DNA of 64,000 nt, from assembly GCA_014871385.1 (NCBI GenBank), contig CM026426.1, positions 88,100,886 to 88,164,885 on the forward strand, given 5' to 3'. The position numbers and the translations under genes are program-made. This document shows, piece by piece, positions 44,390-56,172 of the stretch (position 1 is its first letter; each line of letters starts with the position of its first letter). Source of the DNA: Ceratodon purpureus. Lineage: Eukaryota; Streptophyta; Bryopsida; Pseudoditrichales; Ditrichaceae. The notes below the pieces were generated by a model. It saw only the letters and a list, made by a program, of their open reading frames with translations. It ran no database searches and was not told where the DNA came from.

Positions 44390-47300
44390 AGTCTGAGATT
44401 TGAATTTAGAGCAGGTACCATTTATGTAGAAGAAGAGATCTTTGATGATAATGGAGAGATTCGTGAGTGTATTTTTCAAGTGAAGGATAGTACTGCCGAT
44501 GGTTACTTCCGGACTCTTGCGAGTGGAACTTTCAAGGTTTACGGGATATCAGATGCACAGATGTCTGGGTCGACAATACTCTTGACCCCCCCTCCTTCCA
44601 CGTCAACTTTCGGACTCCTAAGTCTCAAGAGTCAAGTTGTCCATCTCAACAGAGTAGTCGTTCTCGTATGTCTCTTTCATTGTCTATAGGCCGTCCTCCT
44701 ATTCACCCTCCTTTAAAAAAAAAAATAGAAGTATCCTGTTTGCCATTAGGATGGCGGCGTCAAGAAGAGGCTCCCGCTCAAAACTGTCGTAGATTGATTC
44801 TGACACCATCAACCATGAACAAGTGAAGTATTTACCGCCACTTTACGACGGGGACAAGATTTTTGAGCTGCCACCTCTACCCAAAGGAGTTCGAACTCCA
44901 TTTGGAGGTGGCATGGGCGGGATGAGCAAGCAGTATGATGGCCACACCTGGTGCAAGACGATAATCACAAACATCAAGAAAGAGTATGGCCTCACATACC
45001 GTAAGTCCTCCTGTACTGGACACTTATGATGTCCAAATGTGAGTTGCGATTACATTTGCAGGAATAATGGGGAGGTAAAGAGCACCGAATGGTCAAGTGT
45101 AGCTTTAGTACCATTTTCTGTGGGAGAATCTTCCTCGGAAAAATCCACTTTAACATGCAAAGTATCCCAGGCACCTCCTGTTTGTCTCGCATTGTGCGAT
45201 GCTAGGATCTATCACGTATCGTCTTCGGATAATGATGTTACTCGTGCGGCCATTCATTTAGGACGTCATAGACATCTTGTATCTCAAGGTAGATGTCAAG
45301 ATTCTATGTACATAATGTTTGATTGCATTGCTAAGGAAGTTCAGAAGACACTTAACTCCAAGAACTCTGCTATTGTTTTAGCGGCCAGCAAGCAGTGCCT
45401 TACCGATGCTTTAATCCGTCCTACTGCAGGAGGCAGTCATCTTCGGGGAGCATCTATGGATGCTGTAATGGACAAATTTGAGACTCTTACTTCACCATAT
45501 ATACGGAATTTTGTTTCTGGATCGAAGAGATTTTTCCATCAAGGAAGGGGAGTTACAGATAGCATCCTGGAGCTGAAGGACTACTCCAACTTTGAATCCA
45601 TCCATCGAAATCAATTCCCTGGACAGAATGAAGGCAAGGTATTTCGGTTCAAAATGTCAACTAATCGTCCAGGAAGCGAGGTGGATTTGGTGAAGCGCAT
45701 GCAGCCTAAAGGTGATCTTCAAGACTGCTGGATTGTGTTCGACCATGTTAGGCGTGTTGCTGATTGGACCACCATGGCATGCCACGTTTATGACAGTACG
45801 TACTGTAAAGTTATGAAAATTGCCCTTTGTAACATGCAATCTCAATATGCTGCTGCTCAGGAGTTATTTTGGCTCCAGCTGAATGAAGTTGTGCGGAAGA
45901 ACGACCTTGAAAATACAAATTTCAAAGGATTCATGGCTGACAATGCTAGAGCCAACTAGCACGCTCTTTGTAAGGTATATGGGAACGGAGATCCCAATGA
46001 TCCTATGGAAGACCGGGCTCGCACGTGTCTTTTCCACTGGACAAAGTGCCTTCAGAGGGCAATGTCCCGCAATATCTTGCCAAGCTATCAAGACCAACGC
46101 AAAGCTTTATGCAAAGTATGGAAGGATGCAAAGACCCAAGTGGAAGCAGAAGCATAGTATAATGTCATCCGCGGGTGGTGGCTTTCGTCACGCGCTACGA
46201 TTGAAGAAGGAAGGCGTCACCTAAATGATTGGATGGCTTTTTGGCACTTGCGATACAGACAATAGGGAGGCTTGATGCGGTTTGTAAGTTCAATTGTCTT
46301 CCAACCTTCCATCAACTGTTAGTATACCTTGAATTTCATTTATAATCTTGGAAATCACATAATTTTTTTTTTATTTTTTTTTTCTTGGATCTTACACTTG
46401 AGGAGAGAGCCGACATACCTTCCAGCAACCTTGCGGAAACCGTCCACAATAGATAGCTTCAACAATTAGGAAATACAATGACGTGTTTGTACGAGGCAAT
46501 AGTCGATGATATGATCCGAGCATTCATGCAGATCACAAGTTACCGCTCTTGGCTGAAAGGAGGAAAGGGCGGTAAAGGTCCGGATAGAGCAGAACTTTGT
46601 TTACGCCACGCTCAACGCTCTGGTGATCCCAAGTTGATTGCTGAGGCAGTGAACTCCTACCCGGGAGCCGAGGATATATTGATGAAGAAAGGAGGCTTGA
46701 AAGGTGCTGAGATTTATGGATCTACGAAAGAAAAGTTAGATTTGCCGCCCAATTCCAATCATGTCTCTCATCACTATGATGCACTGAATTATTCCATTCC
46801 TCGTGGTGGTAAGAGGTCCACAAGAGCATGCATTGAGGAGGCCCTTTTTCAGCCTCACTCGGGTATTAAACACTCTACTTTAGTTCAAGAGACAGATTGC
46901 GACCCGTCTAAGTGGCACATTGCCAGACTATCCGGCAAGTCTAACCGAAAATGCCAAGCAATGCAAGCTCATACAAATGAGAAGTGCGATACCCAAGTGC
47001 ACCGAGGTACACATAGTACGCTTACTCCTACCTATGTAGGGCTGAAGAAGGAGTTTAGAACCGATCGCCATATTTCTACAGACTTCTGGTTTTGCGCCGA
47101 TGACATTGATAGATATGTGAAGGGCACAAAGAAGTCATTTGTGATTGATTTTCCATCTATCCCGCAGACTTGGCCTGTCAAAAGGGGCACAAACCTAACC
47201 ATCAAAGAGATTTTGGCTCTTGAAGAGGCCAGCTTCCAACTCCAACAATGTGGAGCACTATCACCTCGTCGTCAGTTCCAAGTTGCTGCTAATATGCCAC

Positions 47301-47747
47301 TTCCAAGGAGTCATTTCCCGGTTCCTTTCAATCCGGATACACACCCGACGACTCGAAACGGATATGCCATTAGGAGAAGTTCTAAAGCTCCTACCTCCGA
47401 CCACCGCAACAAGTAGAGCAGCGCGGGTCTTATAAACAACTATTGGGTGACAAGTGTCACATTGATCCCATATCCAGGACATCTCCTTAAAGAGTCCAAA
47501 TGAAACGATATACTGTATCACCATCACGGACTTCCCTCGATGTACTTGCCCCGACTTCATGAAAATGACTTCGGAAACCCTTGGAAAAAGAGGCCAGTGG
47601 AAGTATTGCAAGCATGTTTATTATATCTTCCGCTATCTATGTGAGATGGATAACAAGGTTCATACTTTTATGCATGCCCCTAGCTTCAGCTTCAACGAAG
47701 TTATGTGGGTACTGGAGCTAGCCAAACTTACTGAACCGCTTGAGTAG
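44390..47747 (+). pseudogene. MULE-type transposase (zinc finger, DDE region, SWIM finger), decayed
   Basis: The reading order is: an N-terminal exon about 44,400-44,600 (DSTADGYFRTLASGTFKVYG); a WRKY/GCM1-like zinc segment with CTGHL, a stop, then CPNVSCDYICRNNG (44,960-45,070); the catalytic-like region 45,700-46,270 (WTTMACHVYDSTYCKVM, FKGFMADNARAN); a downstream region 46,478-47,416; and a SWIM finger at about 47,545-47,625 (CTCPDF...CKH). Finger, DDE region and SWIM in this order are typical of Mutator-like transposases. Stops are TGA 45027 and TAG at 45957, 46155, 46263, 46454 and 47414. Several replace what context suggests was Trp or Gln. A GT donor follows MRF near 46,281. It is non-functional as it stands. 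MULE membership is inferred mainly from the zinc and SWIM modules. Confidence 0.65.
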
Positions 47748-48599
47748 TTTCTTATGGTTGGAGTGTGATATTGAGTGACCAATACAATTCAAGAATACAT
47801 TATATGAATAGCGGAATTGATTTGTTTTGGCTTTGTATTGAATTTGGAATCCGCAGAACATAAATAAAGGTCATTGTTTTGTTTATTTATTGTTCACCCC
47901 TCAAATGTGTTTGTGGTAAAATTAAGAAGGAAGCAAATATCCTTCTATACTTTTGGAATATTCTTCCCTCCGATCTGAGGAGAGAATATTTCCTCAAACC
48001 TTGGAAATGTTCTTTTCTTGGATCCAAGACCACAAAATTGAGATAAATTTTTAAAAAAAATAAAATTGGATTTCCATTCTCTATGTGACTTAAACAGCTA
48101 GATAGTACCTCAAACCATGCACATTTCATTCATTCCACGGTTATAGGGTCTACTTTTTTTGCATTCATATATTCCAACAAATATGTCCCAAATTGCTCAT
48201 CATTGTGTGATTGCTCTCAAAAAAATTCAAAAAATAAACTAAAAATTCAAATTTTTACACAGAAAATGAATTTTTTTGGGCTCACTGCTCACTGCTCAAC
48301 ACTCACCGCTCACAAGATAGCGTTACTGCATGTATAATTTATAGATGATAAAAAGTGTCACATTTCAAAACAAAACCAACCTATAGTTATAACAAATACT
48401 GCCTCCAATGTATTACACATCCATAAATCTAATGCTGTAAAGACTCTGTAAAACATGGTCCCAAGAAATAAATATCCTTTTCAGCTATCAAAGCATTCTC
48501 TCCAAAAGGGGTTGCTTTAGCTACAGAATTTTAACCTCAGTTAATTCGTCCTCATTGAGACCAACAACCTTATATCTGCCATCTTCTGAATTTTCTCCT
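47748..48599. other. Spacer with no gene seen
   Basis: AT-rich sequence between convergent relics. A minus-strand 80-aa frame at 47,887-48,129 has no recognisable motif. Confidence 0.4.
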
Positions 48600-51433
48600 T
48601 CAGTGCGGACTTCAACAGATGGTAACTGAGGTTTAGGGGTACATAAAATGGTGGAGTCTTCCTCACCAATAGCTTCAACGATTTGTTTTTCCTCACTTAA
48701 TGATGAACTCCCTCATTAATACTTCTTTTGCGTTTATTTGTTGGTGATGAACTTTCTTCATCACTCTCTTCAGAATCAGAAAGACTGTCTTATCAAATGA
48801 TTCACTTCCTCTTTCCAACCAAAGAGGATATTTGATTGGACACGGCCCTCAAACCTTATCAACATAAACTTCTTTCCACGTCTCGAGCCATAGATGCATT
48901 TCTACATTTCCTTCCATAAGAATGAGTTGTTCAACTCTTCCACTGACGTTTTCTATTAGGTGAGAGAATCCCTCCGTGATTATCATCCAATCTATTTGAT
49001 AAAAGTGACTAATCAAAGCTTCAATAACGGCTAGACAACGAGCCCACCAAAATTTGGAACACATATTCCATCCATGTACTGGCTCAATATAATAAGAAGC
49101 GATATTTTGCTTGTCTTTAGCAAATTTATCCTCTAAAAATGATTTAGGAGGATGGCGTAAAACAATAATATATTGTCCAAGTGGAGAGAATTTGCCAACA
49201 GCTTTTGGTCCATCTTTGACAACCAAACTAGTATTCTTTGATTAAGAACCAAAGATATATGTTCCAACCTCAACATAATATTCCGCAATATTATCCAAAC
49301 ACATCAAATTCTTGATGAAATCTACATTCTCTACACCGGGTAGCATAAAAAAGCACATTCTATCTCTAGACTTCTCCCATCCATAACTTGATCTTATCAA
49401 GTACCAATGAGTACTCTGCCTTCAACCAATAACCACCTTCAGGTCTATATCAACAATCAAACACCCACAATGCTCTTCTTCCCAATGAACCTTCATTGAT
49501 TTTAAAAATGAAATCACCAATCTTCACATCAGTATTAAATCCAAATCCACTTGCTCCTTAATAACTCAATTTCCAAGCACCATCTTCTTCCTGTGGAATG
49601 GCTTTTCATTGAAATAAAACCCCAAACCATCGCGTGAAACTAGGATATGATGGTGAATCACATTACAAGGAATCAAATCTACATGTGTGCGTTGTTTACC
49701 ATAGGGTGTTTGAGGATTGATATGGCTCCTGTGCTTCTGAAAATCAGGACCTTTTGGAATATTCTTTGCAAAATAATCTATTGCATCCTTGCCTCCAAAC
49801 TTCTCCACATCTACTTCTAGCCAATTCTTGTTCTCACCAAGTAGATTTTTGTGACCAACTTCCAACCATTTGAAGGCATTTTGAATTCCAGCTCGAAGTT
49901 TTGCTACTTCACACCAATGTTGTAATTATTTTCCATCATCTCCGCCAGCAAAATAAATTTCTTGCTTTGTATCCAGAGAATCCACCGTTGCCAATTTACA
50001 AAGCATGATGTGTTCATTTGCAGTTAAACCTTGACGAGGCCGGTGCCAACCAATAGACATACTTGGACGGTCTCCACTGGAGGTTTTGGCTTTTTCCCAC
50101 TGTACATTGTTGGAACAGCAAGCTTTGTAATTCATTGCTTCTTTGACTTGAAAGTAAGTCCATTATCATAGGCATCACACATGACCTTCAATGCTTCCCA
50201 ACAAGTATCTGGTAGTGTGATCATAGAAACATAATTACAAAACTTGATTCTCATATCTTTGTGAGAGGTCTCACCTACAACCAACCGTTGGCTTGTAATT
50301 CCTGGCAAACAACGCAAAAAATCTTTTCTTTTGTCATCATCTGCATTCCGACGACCAAAAGTATCCCACAATAATCTTGCTTTCTCCAACATTTCACCAA
50401 TAGTACTGTGGTACTTTTTTTTTTTGTAATGTCATTCAATCTTGTTGATAAATATAAATACGTAATATCATCATCATAAAAAACAAGCGTTGGAGGCCGT
50501 CTTGATAATATACTTTTATAGTTTTTTCCGCATTCTTCACATTGAGGATGCGTTGATTACTGAATCTATTTGTTGGAGCTCTCACATGATGAATATGAAT
50601 CATAAAAGAAAAATCTCTTTTGAAGATATATCCTTTGTCAATTTCATCTTGAGATGGAGGATTTAATAATTTCTTCCCCATAGATTTTTCATTACTCTTC
50701 TTAGAGCTGACAAGTTTTTTTCTTTTTCTTTTAGAAATAGCTCAAGAGGGTTCTTGAGTAGATGAAACAAGATCATCAGCTGTTAGTTCAAAACGTGAAT
50801 TTCCTCCACAAAGCTCTCCAAATTCAAATGGAGTAGGAACTTCACGGTGTGATTGATTTTGAACGCGTGAATCCTGATTTTGAGAATCGTCATCTGAAAT
50901 GAGAATGCTCCATAACATTTTTTGTCTGATGTTGGACGGTTTGGCTTCTCCAAACCTAGAATATTCAAATTATCTCCAACTGAGGCAAAATGCTCATGAG
51001 CATCCACGAACTCAGTCAACTCCATCTCCTCTGATTCAGTCAAATTCATGAATACATTCAACATAGAAGTACAAAGATTTTGCCTTGTCTCCTTCAACTC
51101 TATCCACCATTTCCGTGCTTTCAATAAAACTCTAATTTTCATGCCAACCAAATCATCTAAACTTCCAATAATATTGGAAGTTTTCAGAACAATAGAAGTA
51201 ACACCAGTTCTTGCATTTGGTATAACAGAAATCTTGCATGAACCTTCTTCCCCTGTAAAAGCTAGAACCACAATTTTTTGATTAGAAGCTCCTCTTTTCC
51301 ATATCTTCAAATATAAAACCTTTCCTTCTTCCCAAGAATAATGAGTGATTTTCAAAATAATGTGTTTGTCATCTCGTGTAAGATACCATCCATAATCTTT
51401 AAAAGCATCCAAAGGCTTCGAAGTCTTTGACAT
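48600..51433 (-). pseudogene. Decayed unknown gene, several frame breaks
   Basis: Minus-strand coding-like segments run almost end to end: 51433-50783 (ATG start, 216 aa), 50681-50436, 50392-50132, 50135-49926, 49865-49566 and 49226-48849, with coding-like sequence between them in other frames. The first segment has GVTSIVLKTSNIIGSL and KARKWWIELKETRQNL. The last has SPLGQYIIVLRHPPKSFLED and NIASYYIEPVHGWNMCSKFW, followed by VEQLILMEGNVEMHLWLETW. Nearly continuous coding potential without large introns, broken by stops, points to a single-exon ancestor of about 900-1,000 aa, probably TE-borne. I do not recognise the family, and no catalytic motif is evident. Confidence 0.5.
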
Positions 51434-51549
51434 TTTTGCAAATTCTTTCTTTCATGGCGGTGGCATTGCAAATTTGCCTCATAAATCCTACAAAATAGTA
51501 AAAAATTAAAAAAAATTAAAAAATTGTATTTTAAACGCAAAAGGATAGT

Positions 51550-52140
51550 AGCACATGCCTCACTTCTACAATAAACTATATAATTGAAACTTGAAAGCAA
51601 TGTTGGTGTCTCACATGCCACATGAAATTCTTAAACAACAAAGGTGTGGCACATGGCTCACCCCCTCCTTTTATTCAAAGACTTTGTGGGTAGAATTTAG
51701 AAAAAGAAAGGGATGTGGCATATGCCTCACCTCCCCTCCTATTTCAAAGACTTAGCGCTAGAATTTTATAAGTAAAGAATTTTGGCATATGTCTCACTCC
51801 TCTCCCCCCCCCCCCCCCCCCCCCCTCTTCTTCCCTTCCCTTCCAATAATAGTGTATTGAAAAACTAAAAAGTAAAGGGGCGTGGCACATGCGACACCTT
51901 TTTCTTTCCATTAAACCATATTGTACAAATTGAAAAGGTAAAGGGGTGTGATATATGCCACACCCCCTTTCCCTTCAATGAACTATATTATACAAACTAA
52001 ATAGGTAAAGAGGTGTGGCATATGCCAACCCCCTCCCCCTTCCATATTTTTTTACATTGACTTTGTGCTAAAAACTGAAATAGTGCTAAAAGAATTGTGG
52101 CATATGCCTCACCGCCTCCCTCTTCATACAGAATAAAGTG
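51550..52140 (+). repeat. Degenerate tandem array with CATATG core, period about 68 bp
   Basis: The core GGCATATGCCTCACC (variants CACATG, TATATG) occurs near 51,649, 51,718, 51,785, 51,882, 51,950, 52,017 and 52,093. Each core is followed by a C-rich run and AT-rich filler with a GTAAAGGGGTGTG-like lead-in. A run of 22 C (51,804-51,825) expands one unit. More cores are seen at about 53,823, 53,943, 54,113 and 54,184, and again right of the gypsy element near 63,448 and 63,512. Confidence 0.8.
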
Positions 52141-52850
52141 TAAAATCTATCATTGTGGAACATGTGCCTATGTCAAGCATATTATATATTAAAAAAAATT
52201 ATGACGATTGGAAAGAAATAGAATAGAGAGGACATAATTATTGCGATGATGTTTGTAAAGAAAAATAATGGATGTAATTAAACGTTGCTACACCATGTCA
52301 ATTCATACCATCTCGGTGAAACCTTCCAAATTTTTGACTTAAACCAAAAAGAAACCCCAAAACATTAAAGAAACCCCAAAGCATGCCCCTCTGAAATGAT
52401 TACCTGAAAACGAGCAGTACTTGCGGCTGCACGCTGCGGAAGAAGCATAGAAACCGACACAAAAATTAGCAACGTAATTAGCCAAACCTCACCCCATTCA
52501 CCAGGACTTGTTCCAAGGGATTCCACTTTTACTTCAGCCTAGAATGCTCTTGGAGACTAAGACAGATGGCGAGTCTTGCAAAACTCAACTTAGGTTTGGT
52601 AAACGTAGTGAACAAATATATTTAGGCCATTACAAAACTGAAACAAAGTATTGCGCGGCACAAAGGATTATATCCCATTGCAAGAAAGAACTTCAGAAGT
52701 CTCTAGTAATTTTTGAAGCATCCCATAATCCATAGGTGAATTCAGATGTACTCCTGACAAATGTTCAACATGCTAGTACCTTGGAGGTGATTCCTATGCG
52801 GAAAGGGACCTCTTCAAGCCTTCTTCAGTGAGCTCCACACGTCCGAGCCC
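52141..52850. other. Spacer with no gene seen
   Basis: AT-rich sequence. A 75-aa plus-strand frame at 52,508-52,735 lacks any motif and is not called. Confidence 0.4.
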
Positions 52851-53125
52851 CGAATCTCATCGCTGGCATAGTCGCAATGGAGAAGGTAGCTCTCAGCGGA
52901 GTGCTGCGGAGAGGGGGCGACAGGGGCGACCCTTGCAGCACCACCTTTGTTCACTGTCAATTGCGGAGACAACAATGAAGGATGCTCACGAATCTTAGCG
53001 CTAGCGATGTCGAAGTGGAGAAGGTGGTGCTCTTGAGAAAAGCTCCGGAGACGAGGGTGGCAGGGGCGCCCTTCGCCGCACCACCTTTGTTTACTATCGG
53101 TTGCGCGGACAATGACAAAGGCTGC
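52851..53125 (+). repeat. Imperfect tandem duplication, 138-bp period
   Basis: The unit beginning CGAATCTCATCGCTGGC at 52,851 is repeated from 52,989 (CGAATCTTAGCGCTAGC). Shared blocks are TGGAGAAGGT, GGCAGGGGCG-like and GCACCACCTTTGTT. The region is GC-rich compared with its surroundings but has no convincing gene. Confidence 0.8.
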
Positions 53126-53999
53126 GGAGACAAATCTGAGCGCTGGCGGTGTGGAAACTTGCCCTAGACTTTCCCGCTTCGGGAGTGTTGAAGTGGAGCT
53201 GAGTTGTCAAAGTGGATCTCCGGTATCGAAGTTTGCGGCTGTGGAGTCGAAGTCGAGCTGCGATATGGAAGTTGATGTACGTGTCTAGGTTTGAAGTGCA
53301 CGTTTGTATTGCATTCACTTACATGTCTAGATTTGAGGTACAAAAACATATGTTCAATTTCAGTTTCTTAGAAGTAATATAAGTCTGGATTTGATAGATT
53401 TTAGGAAAACTATAAAAATCTAAAACTATTGCAAATAGGCTATATTTTTATTTTTTTAAATATGTATATTTTAAGCATATCAATGGCTATATTGCATGTG
53501 TATACCAAAAGTCCATAACTCATACTATTTAGGAGTTACTCATCATAGTTTGATTAAAAAACCATGATGTCATTGATTTTGTTGCTATTCCGCAATTTCA
53601 AAGATTTCGGGATTTTTTTTTACTTATGTTAGCATAAATTTTTTTCTTCTCTTAAGGCACAAAAGTATTAGAATATGTCATTTGTTCCATGTGCACTTAA
53701 ATTCTTATTTTAAGCATAATTTATTTTATTTTATGAAATATGACAAAAGAGGACATGCAATTGAAAAAGGTCTTATTTAATATTTCTCTCTCTATAAATA
53801 AGTGCTTCATCAATAAAGTTAAACATATGTCGCACCTCCTCTCTTTTTAGTAAGTATAATAACTTACAAAGAACAGAAATTACAAAACCAATCCCATTCA
53901 TCACCGTTGCATTAATTAAATTCATTAAGTGGATAGAAAAAGTCATATGTCTCACCGTTACCAGTTTGGAAATTTATACTTCTATTATTGAAGTTTATC

Positions 54000-54003
<4 letters not shown>
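53126..54003. other. AT-rich spacer with dispersed CATATG-type cores
   Basis: No gene is seen. Two units of the CATATG-core repeat are recognisable near 53,823 and 53,943. Confidence 0.5.

Positions 54004-54065
<62 letters not shown>
54004..54065. repeat. (AT)n microsatellite
   Basis: About 31 uninterrupted AT dinucleotides. Confidence 0.98.
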
Positions 54066-54068
<3 letters not shown>

Positions 54069-54199
54069 ATTTGAGCCTTAATTTAACGATTTGAATAAAA
54101 GGTACAGTGAGAAAGGCATATGTCACACCCTATGCCTCCCTCCCTCTTCACTCTTATGATTATTTCAGGGCAAGACCGTGGGTGTGACATATGCCTCCC

Positions 54200-54873
54200 T
54201 GTTACTGCCCCAGCAAGACCAGCGAGGATAGCCTAGGATGGTGGAACTGATAGTGCAACAAGGAGTTACAAGGAGAAGTCTAGTTAGATTAGTATAAACA
54301 AGGTATCCAGGGTAGAGAACTCACTCCTCAGTTTTGTGGTGAGAGTCGAGTCCGGTCTCAGAGCAGCTGGTTTTTCCTAGGACAGCTTGCCCCTTCATGT
54401 AAGCGCCTGAACCTTGGTGTTCATGGACAGTCCTGGGTTACTCCGCTAATACTACACTATGCCTTCTCTACTCTCTGCCCTCCCCTATCTCACTTGTATG
54501 CATCCTGCTTGCCGATTGTCATTACATGTCTAAGCTCACGAGTCTTTGATCCTTACCTTGCACTGTCCCCGCTACCGAACCCTTCTCGAACTCCCTTTGC
54601 TTCTCTCCCTCTCTTGGTGTTCACGGGGTCTTGGTTGTGACTTCACCTGTCTGTCTTCCCCGTCTGTCTTGGAGTTGAACCGCGTGCCCGTGGAAGACCC
54701 AACGGTCTCAGGACCGGTACTCAAAGGGACACCCTGCTAGCCCTATGACCGTGTCCCGAGACTAACACCCACGGTCAATCTTCAGTCTGCCTGTGTAGCT
54801 ACTCTCAAACTTCTACCCTTAGCCCCCTCTAACTCTCACCTCAGGCAGCTCCATGTTATGACCCAGGTTAACA
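54200..54873 (+). repeat. 5' LTR
   Basis: 674 bp, TG...CA termini, same length as the 3' copy. An ORF inside (54,546-54,740, extended in the other LTR) is considered incidental. Confidence 0.96.
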
Positions 54874-54876
54874 TTT

Positions 54877-54893
54877 TGGCGACCATGCTGGGA
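54877..54893 (+). other. Primer-binding site
   Basis: Three T follow the LTR, then TGGCGACCATGCTGGGA. It starts with the TGG complementary to a tRNA CCA end. I cannot assign the tRNA with certainty. Confidence 0.75.
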
Positions 54894-54943
54894 ATGGTCT
54901 GCTGAGGTTATTCCAAATACTCCTTGAAAACTAAACTCTCACC

Positions 54944-56118
54944 ATGCCTCGAAGGAAACTCCCTTTGGAGCGAATTAATGAAGCAGAAGACGCTGCTCAA
55001 CAAGAGGACGCCGAATCCACGAAAGAATTCCTAGTATGGATGAGGCAACAAATGACTGATCTGGTAGCCAAAAACGAGGCTACTAACGCCAAGTTAGAGC
55101 TACTCAGTGCACAATATCACACACTACAAGAAAGCAGGACACAGGAGGCTCTCCACCCCATGGCTCAGGTTTCAGAGTCCCTCCCTGAAACTATAAGGTC
55201 CACAACGTTACCCCGAGAAAATCATACTGCTGCCACAGGACCTAGCCAAGGGGACCTAGGTAAACATACCAAGTATCCCAAAATCTCATACCCTGTGTTT
55301 GATGAATCAAGAGATCCAGATTGGCACATCAGACGTTTCAAAGTTATTGCCCGTACAAATGGGGTCACCAGCACCGAAGATCTCCAAAACATTTTCGGCA
55401 CCACACTCCAAGGAAACCACATTAATTGGTACATTGATTTTGAAACTGAACACTCCCACGCAACCTGGGAAGACATGGAACGGAGTTTTCTACATAAATT
55501 TAGAAAACTTAAAACCAGTTCTTAGGTCCTAAGAGCTTTGGGTAGCATTACTCAGGACAGAAATGACCCCTTGACAAGTTCTACGATAGATTCAAACAAC
55601 TGGCTGACAAAGTAAGTCAGAGACCTGAGGAAGATTATCTTTGCGAATGGTTTAAAAAGGGACTGTTACCATGGATTCAACAAGGCATTGTAATCCGTGG
55701 GGTTAAGACTTTACAAGATATTCTGAGTGCGGCAAATGACATTAGCCGAGAGTTAGGGGCCTTGAACAAAACCCAAACACCCTTGCTACCTTTGCCAAAT
55801 TTACGACCAGAAAATAGATCACCAGTAACTCCCTGCTCCAGCTGTGGAAAAATCCATGGAGGACGTTGCTGGTATGCTAATACCCCTTCTAGAACTGAAG
55901 AGAACCGCCGTCCCCGTCCTACCACGGCAGCCGTGTATCCAGAGGAAATCAATGTTGATGCCTTCCAGCCCTGCCGAAGCGATGCCTGCTGGGAATGTGG
56001 ATCGGTAACCCATCGACGAAGAGAGTGTCCACAGCTACACCAGAGATGGGCCCAGTACCGTACTAACCCAAGGAATCATGGCACCGGAGAACATCAGAAA
56101 GTTCCTGGAACCCCTTGA
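54944..56118 (+). pseudogene. gag: gag (capsid and nucleocapsid), broken
   Basis: ATG 54944 opens a frame with an acidic N-terminus and the capsid-like segment YPVFDESRDPDWHIRRFKVI. A stop at 55523-55525 and a shift near 55,570 break it. The remainder (FYDRFKQL-type text shifted, then RPEEDYLCEWFKKGLLPW and IVIRGVKTLQDIL) continues to 56,118. Two Cys/His knuckles are visible near the end: CSSCGKIHGGRC (irregular spacing) and CWECGSVTHRRREC (C-x2-C-x4-H-x4-C). Gag packages the RNA in virus-like particles; this copy cannot make a full protein. Confidence 0.85.
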
Positions 56119-56172
56119 CGAGGAGGAGTCACACTTACTGAGGTCCATGGAGTCGAAACTAATGTATCCACA

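Larger units (their letters stand above)
37300..47760. mobile_element. Decayed MULE-type transposon with a linked ParB-methyltransferase gene
   Basis: Two broken genes diverge from a roughly 0.9-kb gap: a leftward ParB/methyltransferase gene (37,315-43,502) and a rightward MULE-like transposase (44,390-47,747). Both have decayed to a similar degree, with stops of the TAG/TGA transition type. Their joint membership of one element is inferred from adjacency, orientation and shared decay. No terminal inverted repeat or target duplication was recognised, so the limits are only those of the coding relics. Confidence 0.5.

Noticed and set aside
54546..54740. ORF inside the 5' LTR, present again in the 3' LTR at 63,047-63,415
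   Set aside because: Length differs between LTRs by a single stop change and the frame has no domain. It is an incidental frame in a non-coding repeat.
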